64,000 bases of DNA from JANQFV01 sp964468185 (GTDB lineage: Bacteria; Planctomycetota; Phycisphaerae; UBA1845; Fen-1342): the NCBI GenBank assembly GCA_964468185.1, contig CAYXTR010000003.1:62001-126000 (forward strand), read 5' to 3'. Position numbers and translations under genes: made by a program. Shown one piece after another: positions 27,493-36,416 of this stretch. Every line of letters starts with the position of its first letter. Within the stretch, counting starts at the first letter, position 1. The notes beneath the pieces were generated by a model, which saw only the letters and a list, made by a program, of their open reading frames with translations, made no database searches and had not been told where the DNA came from.

Positions 27493-30400
27493 ATGTCCAA
27501 CAGTAATTCGCGCCGCGCAGCGCTGAACCTCAAACTGCTGATCATCATCGGGATCGTCGGCGTCCTCCTCGTGGCCGGTGCGCTCTACGCGCGCAAGGTC
27601 CGCAGAGAGATGATCGCCCACGACGCGTTACGGCAAGCCCAAACCGCGTATGCGGACGAGGACTGGGCAACGGCGTCGAAGATGTTCCGACGGTACCTGG
27701 CGCGCTATCCGGACGATATCGAGGCGAACAAGCAATGCGCGCACGCATTGCTCGCGACACGGCCCCTGCCGCCGGCGCACATGGCGCAGGCGATCATGGT
27801 GTATCGTCGACTGTTGCGCGCCGAGCCAACCAACGAGGAAGCGTTCAAGCAGCTCGTGCTGCTTTATGAGACGGTCGGGGATTACACTGAACTTGAACAC
27901 GTCGCGCGGCGTCGGCTAGAAGCAGTGCCGCATGATCCGGACGCCACGTTGGAACTGGCGAAGGCGCTGGTGTTTCGCAAGGCTAACGACGAAGCACGGG
28001 CCTTGCTCAGCAATTTGGTGGCGTATCACGCGGACGATCCGACACGACACCCGGATCTCGTCGAACCCTGTATCCTGCTGAGTGCCCTGCCCGAGAATGA
28101 GACGGAGGAGTTGGCGTATGCGTGGGCGCAGGAGTGGGTCGCGCGGGCCATCACGTTCGATCCGCAGTCGGGGTTCGCGCTGTTACAACGGGCAGCGTTG
28201 AAGCGCGAGCTGGCCATGGACGAACAAGGCCCGGCGCGCGAGGAGTTGCTGGCAGAAGCGCGCAGCGACTTGGAACGCGTGCAGGAGCTGGCGTCATCCG
28301 GCCCGCGTGTCCGCCTGTTGTTGTGTGATGAGTGGATCAAGCATGGGGAGGTTGACCGCGCCCGAGCGCAACTCGAACTGGCCCGCACGGCCCAGTCCGA
28401 GGAGCTGAGGCGCTTTGTGGTGGACCCTGACACATGGCGTGTCGCACTGTTCGCACAGGCCGCCCGGCTGGCACTGCGCGCGGGCAATGTCGATCGGGGC
28501 GTCGCGCTGGCCGAGGAGATGCTCGGCGAGTTGGAAGATCGACCGCAACTCCAGCAGGTGATCCCATCGGCGGTCGAGCTACTGATCGCCGGCCACCGCG
28601 TCGAGACTGCCCGCAAGTGGCTGGACGAACACGTTGCGACGATTGAGCTGGCCGGTGGCTCATCGCAGCGTAGTGATACGCTAATTTTCCTGGAAGCGCT
28701 CGTGGCCTGGGCCGAGGAACGGCCCTATGAAGTGATCCGCCTGCTCGAACCGATCGCCAATCGGCCAACGGCAGAGCCGCGCGCACAGACGCTCCTTGCC
28801 CGTGCGTACATGCGAACGGGGCAATCGGCCCGTGCGGCTCGGTTGCTATCCGAAACGACAGTCGACACGGGACTGGGGAACGAAGCGGCAATCATGCTCG
28901 CGCGTTTGCATTTATCGCGGGGCAACTGGGACCAGGCCCGGGCAGCAGTCCGTCCCCAGCTGGCGGCACAGCCGGGGCGAATCGACCTGCGCTTATTACA
29001 GTACTCAGCCGATCTGGGTGAAGCGCTGGGCCTGCCCCGTGAACAGGCTGAGGAGCGGTTGACCGCGCTGGTGGACGAGTTGGAAGCCCTGCGCGACGCA
29101 CACCCAAACCACGTTGATGTGTGGCTGCTGCTGGCGTCGATCGCGGAGGCTCGCCGGGGCCGAGCAGCCGCTGAAGGAATCCTGGAGGAGGCGGTCGACA
29201 CTTGCGAGCAACCCCTCCAGGCCATCGTAACACTCGCACGCCTCAAGGTGCTGGGTGGTGCTGCGCCAAGCGCGATCAATCTGCTCCGGACGGCGTGTAC
29301 CGAGCACGGCGACGTGGCAGCACCGTGGCTGGCACTCACCGATCTACTCGTGGCACAAGATGAGATTGATGCGGCGCGCGCTGTGCTGGGCGAAGGCCAA
29401 GAGCACGTGAAGTCGCAGGACCATCGCAAGCGCCTGCGTTTGCGTCAGGCAGCACTGGAAATCGCGCATGGGGCACACGAGGCCGGCGTAAGGCAGTTGC
29501 GCGAACTGGTCTCCAGCTACTCCGACGATATCGAGGTGCGGTCGCTACTGCTCGATGCACTCGACCTGAGCGGCGACGATCGTAATGAAGCCGCCACACT
29601 GATCGGCGAATTGGCCGAACTTGAGGGTGCAGAAACGGTCGATGTCGTTGATGGTGAGATCAAGGAGATTACGGGAGCAACGGGGCTGCTGTGGCGAAAC
29701 CACCTGGCCCGCTATCGAATGACCGGAGCAGACTGGCGTAGTCAGCGTGAGCACATCGAAGAGCTGCTCCGATTCTGCGTCGACGCGGATCCATCGTGGA
29801 CGGGACCCGCCGCGCTCCTCGGCACGTTCTACGAACGAACCGGACAGTTTGATCAGGCCGAGGCCGTATACCGCAACGGATTCGAAGCAGGCGGGTCAAC
29901 CACGCTGGCGACGCGCTGGTTAGCGCTTTTGCAACAGCAGCGCAAGTTTACCGAATTCCGCGAAGTCTACGAACGTCTGAGTCGGCGCCTGGACGAGCGC
30001 AGCCGCGCCAGCCTGCGCATCCAACAGGCGTTGGGGGAGCAGCGTATCGACGACGCCATCAAGGAACTGGAACTACGTTCATCGGGCTCACAGCGCAATG
30101 CAGAAGATCTGCTCCTGCTGGCACGCCTGCGTTATGAGCAAACAAGCGACGCGGAGCAGGCTCTGGACCTCGTCGACGAAGCTTTGCAAGTTGGCGCCAC
30201 ACCCGTGTCAGCCGAACGCGTGCGTGCTTTCATACTTCACCACGAAGGTCGGGCAGCGGAAGCCGAAGCCGCGCTGAACGCCCTGGTCGCACAGGGAAAC
30301 GAGCCCGAGGCGCTGCTACTGCGTGGCTCATATCACCTCACTGCCGGAAACTACGAGAAGGCCGAAGCGGATTTCGTGCGGCTGGCCGCAGCGGCGGATG

Positions 30401-31959
30401 GTCCACAGGGGTATGCGGCGCTGGCCGATTTCTACGTCCAGCGCGGCGACCTGGACACCGCGATCACCGCGGCCGAGGCTGGGCTTCGGGAGTACCCCGA
30501 GGCGCAGCTGCTCAGACGCGGTTTGGCAGGAGCCCTGCTCAATCGCAATCAGCCGGGCGATGAGGAGCGGGCCCAGGCGCTACTCGGCGATCTTGGGCAG
30601 CAGTTGCCCGACGATGCCGACGCGCTCCATATGCAAGCTGCGCTGCTGATCCGTCAGGCAACCGCGGAAGCCCGCGACGCAGCGCGCGAACTCATGCGGC
30701 GGGCCGCACACGTCGAGCGCGCTTCCAGAACGACATTCCGCGGACTCGTGGGTATCGCCCTCAATCTGGAGATGTTCGACACGGCCGCTGCGCTGAGCCG
30801 CAAGGCACTGCAAGTTCACCCGGACGATACCGAGTTGAGAGTCCTCGCTGCGGAAGCCGCCCTGAAACGCAACGACTATACGCAGGCGAGACGGTTAGCG
30901 GGACAAGTTCGGTCGGCAGCCGAAGCCAGTGACGCCCAGCAACTGGCCGCGATGGGCATCTTGGCGGATATCGCACTGCGCGAGGACAATCGTGACACGC
31001 TGCTCGCGCTGTTGCCGGAAATCACAGAGCGTGCTGCCAAGGCACCGGAAGACGAGTCCATGCAGCTCGTCGCCGCCCGGCTGCATGTCGCACTGGGGCA
31101 GCAGCGCGAGGCACTGCGTGTGCTCGCCAAATTCTGCCAGACTGACGCCGGCCGCGAGAGTCTGCCCGCTTTGCTGCGTCTCGAGGAGCTCAGTCGAACT
31201 ACCGGTGACATGCCCGGCGCACTCGAGGCACTGGAACGGGCGCGGCGTATCGCGCCGAATGACCCGGGCGTGCTGCGTGCCAAACTGCTTTCGCTGGCCG
31301 CGCGGCAAGAGTTTGGCGAAGTGCTCAAGACAATCGAGGCCGCGTCTCCGGAGACGGCCCAGGCAGATGGGTATGTGCTGGCCGCCTGGATTCTCCAGTC
31401 GGTTCCGCCTCACCGCGACCGCGCTGCGCAGTTATTCCAACAAGCTCTTTCGCTGGAACCGGCACATCCCCAGGCGAAAGCCAGCTTGGCATTGCTGCGC
31501 TACCAGGAAGGCGATGTCGCCGAGGCCACCCGTCTCTACCGCGAACTCATCAAGCAATATCCCATGCACGCCGACGCACGGAATAATCTCGCCTGGATCC
31601 TCGTCGAAAGCGGTTCGGCCTTGCAGGAGGCGATCATGCACGCCCGCGAAGCCGTCGCGCTCCAGCCCATGAATCCGAACTATCGCGACACCCTGGGAAT
31701 GGCCTTATGGAAGTCAGGCGAACTGATGGCAGCACAGGAGGCCTTCCTGACCGGTATGGACTCCGCCGAATCTGGCTCCCGACTACATGCCAAGCTGTTG
31801 CTCCACCTCGGGCAGGTCGCGGTCGAGCTCGGCGACCTGGTTTCGGCCTCGCAGCAACTGCGAAAGGCCAAGCAACTGGACGAAGAACATGGCTATTTCG
31901 CTCAGGAAGAGCGCGACACGCTCAGCCGGTTGCTCGCCAAAGCCGCACAGGAGTCGTAA
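27493..31959 (+). CDS. Giant membrane-anchored TPR-repeat protein (PrsT-like)
   Basis: This 1488-residue protein has a short basic N-terminus, one membrane segment at about 12-32 (LKLLIIIGIVGVLLVAGALY), then almost continuous tetratricopeptide-like helical repeats. Examples are AYADEDWATASKMFRRYLAR, AEADFVRLAAAADGPQGYAA and, near the end, ATRLYRELIKQYPMHADARN followed by NLAWILVES. The bulk should face the periplasm and act as a scaffold. Large TPR proteins (PrsT-type) are known companions of exosortase/PEP-CTERM systems and exopolysaccharide export; the Wza-like gene 163 bases downstream supports that. ATG 27493 was chosen because the membrane segment then falls at the normal place; there is no strong ribosome-binding site. 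Confidence 0.82.
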   Translation: MSNSNSRRAALNLKLLIIIGIVGVLLVAGALYARKVRREMIAHDALRQAQTAYADEDWATASKMFRRYLARYPDDIEANKQCAHALLATRPLPPAHMAQAIMVYRRLLRAEPTNEEAFKQLVLLYETVGDYTELEHVARRRLEAVPHDPDATLELAKALVFRKANDEARALLSNLVAYHADDPTRHPDLVEPCILLSALPENETEELAYAWAQEWVARAITFDPQSGFALLQRAALKRELAMDEQGPAREELLAEARSDLERVQELASSGPRVRLLLCDEWIKHGEVDRARAQLELARTAQSEELRRFVVDPDTWRVALFAQAARLALRAGNVDRGVALAEEMLGELEDRPQLQQVIPSAVELLIAGHRVETARKWLDEHVATIELAGGSSQRSDTLIFLEALVAWAEERPYEVIRLLEPIANRPTAEPRAQTLLARAYMRTGQSARAARLLSETTVDTGLGNEAAIMLARLHLSRGNWDQARAAVRPQLAAQPGRIDLRLLQYSADLGEALGLPREQAEERLTALVDELEALRDAHPNHVDVWLLLASIAEARRGRAAAEGILEEAVDTCEQPLQAIVTLARLKVLGGAAPSAINLLRTACTEHGDVAAPWLALTDLLVAQDEIDAARAVLGEGQEHVKSQDHRKRLRLRQAALEIAHGAHEAGVRQLRELVSSYSDDIEVRSLLLDALDLSGDDRNEAATLIGELAELEGAETVDVVDGEIKEITGATGLLWRNHLARYRMTGADWRSQREHIEELLRFCVDADPSWTGPAALLGTFYERTGQFDQAEAVYRNGFEAGGSTTLATRWLALLQQQRKFTEFREVYERLSRRLDERSRASLRIQQALGEQRIDDAIKELELRSSGSQRNAEDLLLLARLRYEQTSDAEQALDLVDEALQVGATPVSAERVRAFILHHEGRAAEAEAALNALVAQGNEPEALLLRGSYHLTAGNYEKAEADFVRLAAAADGPQGYAALADFYVQRGDLDTAITAAEAGLREYPEAQLLRRGLAGALLNRNQPGDEERAQALLGDLGQQLPDDADALHMQAALLIRQATAEARDAARELMRRAAHVERASRTTFRGLVGIALNLEMFDTAAALSRKALQVHPDDTELRVLAAEAALKRNDYTQARRLAGQVRSAAEASDAQQLAAMGILADIALREDNRDTLLALLPEITERAAKAPEDESMQLVAARLHVALGQQREALRVLAKFCQTDAGRESLPALLRLEELSRTTGDMPGALEALERARRIAPNDPGVLRAKLLSLAARQEFGEVLKTIEAASPETAQADGYVLAAWILQSVPPHRDRAAQLFQQALSLEPAHPQAKASLALLRYQEGDVAEATRLYRELIKQYPMHADARNNLAWILVESGSALQEAIMHAREAVALQPMNPNYRDTLGMALWKSGELMAAQEAFLTGMDSAESGSRLHAKLLLHLGQVAVELGDLVSASQQLRKAKQLDEEHGYFAQEERDTLSRLLAKAAQES

Positions 31960-32122
31960 CAAGATCCGACCACTCCAACGCGTGCAGCAGGCAGGCTTTG
32001 CGCTTTCGGCGTGCAGTCGACTGGTACGAATATCTGCCCTGTAGGACTTGGAGCGAAGTGGCCGATAACGCTAGCACAACCGGCGTTCGGACCGGCGACG
32101 CAACGATGGTCAGGAGAGGCGG

Positions 32123-33364
32123 ATGACTCGTAGCAAGATTCATGTTCAGCCTGCACGCCAGGCGTGTAACGGCCTTTCGCCCGTGTCGCTCGGCCCGCTG
32201 TGCGCACGTAGCTCGTGGCCGATCGGAAATCGCGTTTTGCGGGTCGTGCCGGTCGTCCTGTTGCTCGTTGGCGGTGCTTGTCGCCAGGACGGCCGCATTA
32301 CACTCGTCGAGCTTCGGGAGAAGGAACGCGCGCTGGCCGAAGTTGAGCCGGTCGCCGTCCAGCACGAGGCCCTCGCCCTGACGGAGTTGAAGCCCTACCG
32401 CGTGCAACCCGGCGACATCCTGGAAGTCCGCCTGACCGGACTCGAAGCCGAAAGATATCGCCCCACCGACCTTCAACTGCGGGTGCACGGGGATGGGAGC
32501 ATTCGACTGCCGGTCGTCGGCGCAATCGATGTGGCCGGCCTGACCCTCGCTGAAGTTGAGGAGAAGATCATCGATGCTCACGTACCGTCGGTGGTTAAGG
32601 ACCTGGCCGTATATGCAGAACTCGCCGCCCCAGAGAACACGACCGTCATGGTCATGGGGGCAGCCCGGCAACCCGGACTGGTCGCGCTGGAGGCAAACGA
32701 ACGCAACGTGCTGTACGCCCTGGCGCTGGCTTCCGGATTCAACGAGGGCGCTTCCGGTCGGGTGCGCGTCAAACCGATCCGCCCGGAGCGCGAGGAAGTC
32801 GTGTACAACCTTAACGACATCAACGATGTGCGTCGGGCGATGCTGGGACCGCCGCTCGAGTCCGGCGACGTACTGGTGGTCGAGGGTGCCGCCCAGAGCG
32901 CCATCTATGTCAGCGGTCTGGTAACCCAGCCAGGTCCCATCCCCGTACCCCCGGGAAGTGAGCTTTCAGTCCTACGCGCCATCGCGGCTGCCGGCGGTAC
33001 GCGGCCCTATCTGGACATCAAGGAGGCCTCGCTTGTGCGGGAACTGCCTTCCGGAGAGCAGGTGCACGTACGGCTCGAATTGGGCGAAATGCTCGCCGGC
33101 GTTACCCCCGACCTCGCGTTGCGTCCTGGCGATATCCTCCAAGTACCGCATACCGCAGACACCCTGGTTCAGGAGTGGGTGCTGAACAACATCCTGGTGG
33201 GACCGTTCAGCGTGCAACTGCGGTACGACCCGCTGCAGCAGTACAACACCGAGCGGGCTCTGGAAGCAGACAACACCGGCAGCAACCTGTCGGACGCGAT
33301 ACGCAGTTCACTCAGCACCAGCATCCCGAATCTGCTCGTGCCAACGGTACAGCCACCACAGTAG
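32123..33364 (+). CDS. Polysaccharide export outer-membrane lipoprotein, Wza-like
   Basis: This 413-residue protein has a signal with lipobox LLLVGGAC (Cys53) after an unusually long n-region. A polysaccharide-export (PES) domain starts at YRVQPGDILEVRLTG near residue 92 and includes VHGDGSIRLPVVGAIDVAGL. Two SLBB-type domains follow, one opening VMVMGAARQPGLVAL and the other IYVSGLVTQPGPIPVP. It should form the outer-membrane channel working with the Wzz/BY-kinase at 2215, although 28 kb separates them. The ATG start has AGGAG about eight bases upstream. The 100-residue tail beyond the second SLBB domain has no clear membrane helix like that of E. coli Wza. Confidence 0.91.
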   Translation: MTRSKIHVQPARQACNGLSPVSLGPLCARSSWPIGNRVLRVVPVVLLLVGGACRQDGRITLVELREKERALAEVEPVAVQHEALALTELKPYRVQPGDILEVRLTGLEAERYRPTDLQLRVHGDGSIRLPVVGAIDVAGLTLAEVEEKIIDAHVPSVVKDLAVYAELAAPENTTVMVMGAARQPGLVALEANERNVLYALALASGFNEGASGRVRVKPIRPEREEVVYNLNDINDVRRAMLGPPLESGDVLVVEGAAQSAIYVSGLVTQPGPIPVPPGSELSVLRAIAAAGGTRPYLDIKEASLVRELPSGEQVHVRLELGEMLAGVTPDLALRPGDILQVPHTADTLVQEWVLNNILVGPFSVQLRYDPLQQYNTERALEADNTGSNLSDAIRSSLSTSIPNLLVPTVQPPQ

Positions 33365-33460
33365 TGACGTTCAGCCTGGTGGGCAGGCCTGGGCGGTCGT
33401 CGGTTCGTGGGTGCCGGCGGCCGCCCGCCGGATCAGAACTGTCCGGAAGGAGTAACCGTC

Positions 33461-34165
33461 TTGAAGACGAAGAGCCGCGCATGTCTGTTGTCCACACTCG
33501 CCGTGTTGGTCGTCGGCGGCTGCCCGTGGGGTATATCGCCAATTGTAGAAGGCAATGAGCGCGTGCGGCTGACCACGACGAAGGGCGTCATCGTGATCGA
33601 GTTGTTCCCGGAAGCCTCACCCGCGACTGTGGCGAACTTCAGGGCCTACGTGGAGGAGAGCTTCTACGATGGCACGATCTTCCATCGTGTCGTGCCGGGC
33701 TTCGTCATTCAGGCTGGTGGCTATACCAGTGGATTGACTGAACTCACGCCCGGACGTGCGCCAATCGGTAACGAGTCGCTCAACGGCGTTCCCAACGTCC
33801 GTGGCACAGTAGCGATGGCCTATCTCACTGGTCAGCCGGATTCTGCAACGTCGCAGTTCTTCATCAACGTCGCCGACAATCGCGCCTTAGACGCAACCTT
33901 GGACCGCTTCGGATACGCAGTCTTCGGCATCGTAGTGGAAGGTATGAGCGTGGCGGATGAGATCGCCGCACTCGAAACCGCAACAGTTGACGGGCTCTCG
34001 GATGTGCCTGTTGAGGAGGTCGTCGTTACGAGTGCCGCGCTCGAGCCCGGCGTGCTGGAGTTTGAGTCCGAGTTTGAAGCCTATCTCGACAACCTGGAGT
34101 ACGGTTCCTTGAACTTGGTTCGTGACGTTGCGGTCGATTTGCTGGGGTGGTGGATGTTCCAGTAA
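33461..34165 (+). CDS. Lipoprotein peptidyl-prolyl cis-trans isomerase (cyclophilin type)
   Basis: This 234-residue protein has a lipobox at VLVVGGC (Cys21) and a cyclophilin domain. Active-site stretches are FHRVVPGFVIQAGG (Arg, Phe and Gln of the family) and SQFFINVADN; the usual GGD is GGY. It should catalyse proline isomerisation during folding of exported proteins at the periplasmic membrane face. A 45-residue tail after the domain has no known motif. The start is TTG 33461, with AAGGAG at 33447-33452 eight bases upstream. It lies 96 bases after the Wza-like gene, so may share its transcript. Confidence 0.88.
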   Translation: MKTKSRACLLSTLAVLVVGGCPWGISPIVEGNERVRLTTTKGVIVIELFPEASPATVANFRAYVEESFYDGTIFHRVVPGFVIQAGGYTSGLTELTPGRAPIGNESLNGVPNVRGTVAMAYLTGQPDSATSQFFINVADNRALDATLDRFGYAVFGIVVEGMSVADEIAALETATVDGLSDVPVEEVVVTSAALEPGVLEFESEFEAYLDNLEYGSLNLVRDVAVDLLGWWMFQ

Positions 34166-34197
34166 CGTCGTTATGATCATGGCAACTTAGCGGACAT

Positions 34198-34217
34198 ACG
34201 TCGGGGGGACGTTTTTT
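34198..34217 (+). terminator. Candidate intrinsic terminator after the cyclophilin gene
   Basis: ACGTC (34198-34202) pairs with GACGT (34208-34212) around a five-G loop, and a run of six T covers 34212-34217. The stem is only five base pairs, so efficiency is uncertain. Confidence 0.45.
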
Positions 34218-34553
34218 CCCAATATTGCAGCGCACCGAAAAACGGCCGACGATCCTGAATCGGCGCCATCGACTACGCGGGCGCAGACTCCGCGGTCCCC
34301 ATAAGAAATGCGGCCGGTAGACGCATGCGATGAAGATATCGCCGCTGCGAGTTATCGGTCAGTTCTCAAGGGGCGTCCGTTTGGGGCGATGAAGAGGACA
34401 GAACAGTCCCAAATATTTGTTTTTTATGATCTTACGAAGATTGTCGTTGATGGCCGGAACCGGTATCGGTACAATCTCCGTGAGGAGTTAGAAGTCAATC
34501 AGCGGGGTAACCGGGCCGATTCGAAACCGGTCCCGCAGGAGGAGGAAGTAGTG
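34218..34553 (+). promoter_or_regulatory. Leader region of the PEP-CTERM gene
   Basis: This stretch contains an AT-rich patch unusual for the window, with TATGAT at 34425-34430 as a possible -10 element; no good -35 is visible at the standard distance. I looked for the sigma-54 pattern TGGCAC-N5-TTGC reported for some PEP-CTERM genes and found no match. AGGAGGAGGAAG just before 34550 is a strong ribosome-binding sequence. The frame of the next gene is open back to 34308, but that extension lacks a signal peptide or family features and is treated as non-coding. Confidence 0.35.
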
Positions 34554-35165
34554 ATGCGTGCTGCGGGATACAGCGGCGCTATTGCGCTCGTGCTGGCTAT
34601 GCCAGCCCTGGTCTTGGCCGGACCGATTGGGAACGATCCGGCGGGATTGCCGGACTACACCGGTTCTGTGTCGTTCAATGCGGACGACCTGTTGCTCGTG
34701 GACCTCGATTACGCGGTCTATGAGCCCGGCGTATATCCGGATGATGGAATCAATGGCGACGATCCGTCGGACGGGACGGAGTATGTCTATGCGTATCAGG
34801 CATTCAACGTCTCGGCAGACCAGGCGCTGACGGCGCTCTCGATCGGTCTGCCGAACGAGGGACATGACGCAGGTAACGCGCTGGCGGATCCGTTGAGTGG
34901 CGTGATCGGCGGGCTCGAGCCGTCGATGGTTATTCCGCTTTCCACCAGCATGATCTATCGCTTCACGAGTCCGGAGTTGGTGGCGGATGAGTACTCGAGC
35001 GTTGTGCTGTTCACGAGCCCATACCCGCCCGCGTTGGGGCCGGGGTCGGTGCAGTACGGCTCACTTGTGGACACGCAGACCGTCCCCACGCCCATTCCGG
35101 AACCGACGACGGCAGCTTCCTTGTTGTTGGTTATGGGAGTACTGGCGGGTGTTCGCCGGCGATGA
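34554..35165 (+). CDS. PEP-CTERM secreted protein
   Basis: This 203-residue protein has an N-terminal signal peptide (GAIALVLAMPALVLA) and a C-terminal sorting region. The latter consists of TPIPEPTTAA, a hydrophobic helix SLLLVMGVLAGV and the basic end RRR. This is the tripartite signal cut by exosortases such as the one at 6403. The middle domain is of unknown function and contains EYVYAYQAFNVSA. It shares this layout with the next gene, of which it appears to be a diverged duplicate. The ATG at 34554 sits behind a strong AGGAGG; GTG 34551 is also possible. Confidence 0.87.
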   Translation: MRAAGYSGAIALVLAMPALVLAGPIGNDPAGLPDYTGSVSFNADDLLLVDLDYAVYEPGVYPDDGINGDDPSDGTEYVYAYQAFNVSADQALTALSIGLPNEGHDAGNALADPLSGVIGGLEPSMVIPLSTSMIYRFTSPELVADEYSSVVLFTSPYPPALGPGSVQYGSLVDTQTVPTPIPEPTTAASLLLVMGVLAGVRRR

Positions 35166-35214
35166 GAAGTTGTGAAGATTTCGTGCCCACCGGGGCGCGA
35201 GGAGGTTTGTGACT

Positions 35215-35865
35215 ATGAATCCGCATGCTCTGGCAATCGCACTGACTGCGTCACTTGCCGCTGGCGCGACTGCCGATATGGACGTGCTCAGCTTGGGAAC
35301 GCCACTCGATGGCTTCTACGGCACGCGTGAGTTTCGGGCGTACTATGAATCGACCGACAGCTATCTCGACGTCGACGTTGATTTCGCCGTGTTCGGACCG
35401 GATGACTACACGGGTGGCGGTTCGGCATCCGGCGCATACGCCGGCTTCGACGGCATCGACGCCAACGAGTATGTGTACGCGTTTCAGTTTCAGAATCTGT
35501 CGAGCTCAACGGTGCCAATGAGCAACATGACGCTCGATCTGTTGGAGGGGAGCGTCATCAGCGGCGTAGGGTACAACAATCTGAGCGGTACCGTGAACGC
35601 CACCTTTCCGGACGTCGTGAGCGAGAGCTACCTGGCATACTGGTTCGTCGCGCCCCAGTTGGGTGTTGAGCAGGACAGTGTCTTCGTCATGTTCAGCAGT
35701 CCACAAGCCCCGACCTTCGCCTACGCCAGTATTATGGACGGCGGCATCGCAACACAGGTCGATGGCGGACTGCCGACGCCGAATCCGGTCCCGGTACCCG
35801 GTGCAGTGGCCTTGGGCGCCATCGGCATGACAATGATCGGTGCAGTACGCCGGCGCTTGTCGTAG
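35215..35865 (+). CDS. Secreted protein with VPxPG-type sorting signal, paralogue of the previous gene
   Basis: This 216-residue protein has a signal peptide (ALAIALTASLAAGATA) and a C-terminal region made of NPVPVPGAVALGAIG, a hydrophobic stretch and RRRLS. The motif is VPVPG rather than PEP; VPxPG-type endings are a recognised variant of exosortase substrates. The middle region aligns by eye with the preceding protein (NEYVYAFQFQNLSS against EYVYAYQAFNVSA; FVMFSSPQAP against VVLFTSPYPP). GGAGG at 35201-35205 favours ATG 35215 over GTG 35209. The gene ends 34 bases before a strong terminator, closing the + strand block. Confidence 0.82.
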   Translation: MNPHALAIALTASLAAGATADMDVLSLGTPLDGFYGTREFRAYYESTDSYLDVDVDFAVFGPDDYTGGGSASGAYAGFDGIDANEYVYAFQFQNLSSSTVPMSNMTLDLLEGSVISGVGYNNLSGTVNATFPDVVSESYLAYWFVAPQLGVEQDSVFVMFSSPQAPTFAYASIMDGGIATQVDGGLPTPNPVPVPGAVALGAIGMTMIGAVRRRLS

Positions 35866-35898
35866 GACTTTCCACCACGGCAAGTAAGTCAACTAACA

Positions 35899-35939
35899 CG
35901 GGCCATCGATCCACTATTCGGATCGATGGCCCGTTTCTT
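35899..35939 (+). terminator. Strong intrinsic terminator
   Basis: A perfect 14-bp stem (CGGGCCATCGATCC at 35899-35912 with GGATCGATGGCCCG at 35920-35933, loop ACTATTC) is followed by TTTCTTG. It ends the + strand transcript of the two exosortase substrates. It also lies 40 bases past the stop of the convergent amphi-Trp gene and may stop that transcript too. Confidence 0.9.
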
Positions 35940-35972
35940 GCTGCCATTCCCGTCCAATACTCATCAGGCACG

Positions 35973-36257
35973 TCAAGCGTCTTGTTCGGCGCCACCAGTA
36001 ATCTTCAACTCCGCACCAGTCTCTTCGAGGTTCGGCGTACGGGTCCACGAGAGCTTGAAGCTCAACGACTCCTTGTCCTCTTTCTTCTTCCCTTTGACGG
36101 AGACCTTGACGCTCGGGTCCGGCGTGAAGTTCAGGGACTCCTCGCCATGCTGAATGCTGATCTCACCTGATTTCAGACTGTTAACGAGGTCCTGTAGATA
36201 GCTGACGGCCCGGTCGCGTTCCATCATGGCCTCGACGCGAATTTCGTTCTTCTCCAT
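35973..36257 (-). CDS. Amphi-Trp domain protein (first copy)
   Basis: This small 94-residue protein consists of the amphi-Trp domain: VEAMMERDRAVSYLQDLVNS, LKSGEISIQHGEESLNFTPD, and an amphipathic strand with a single Trp, SLSFKLSWTRTP. The function is unknown. In other genomes these proteins lie with HprK-related kinases and ATP-grasp proteins, and here such a kinase gene is 160 bases upstream on the same strand. A strong GGAGG precedes the ATG at 36257. It may be the last gene of the operon starting at 41552 or have its own promoter in the 36258-36416 gap. Confidence 0.82.
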   Translation of the reverse strand: MEKNEIRVEAMMERDRAVSYLQDLVNSLKSGEISIQHGEESLNFTPDPSVKVSVKGKKKEDKESLSFKLSWTRTPNLEETGAELKITGGAEQDA

Positions 36258-36416
36258 GGCACTGCCTCCTCTCTTACTATGTCGGTTCGCCGCGCTCCCG
36301 CCCGGGGCGGCGTTGCGGGATCGCGACGGGCTACGAAAACTCGCGCCACTGCAGCCGGACGAGGCGGGTAACGGATAACTGCTCTACTTCAAGGATAGAG
36401 CCGACTGCGCACCTTC

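Noticed and set aside
34308..34553. N-terminal extension of the PEP-CTERM protein
   Set aside because: The frame is open, but a strong ribosome-binding site and a signal peptide mark the start at 34554; the extension would bury the signal peptide.
34218..35214. Sigma-54 promoter before the exosortase substrates
   Set aside because: No TGGCAC-N5-TTGC-like sequence was found upstream of either gene.
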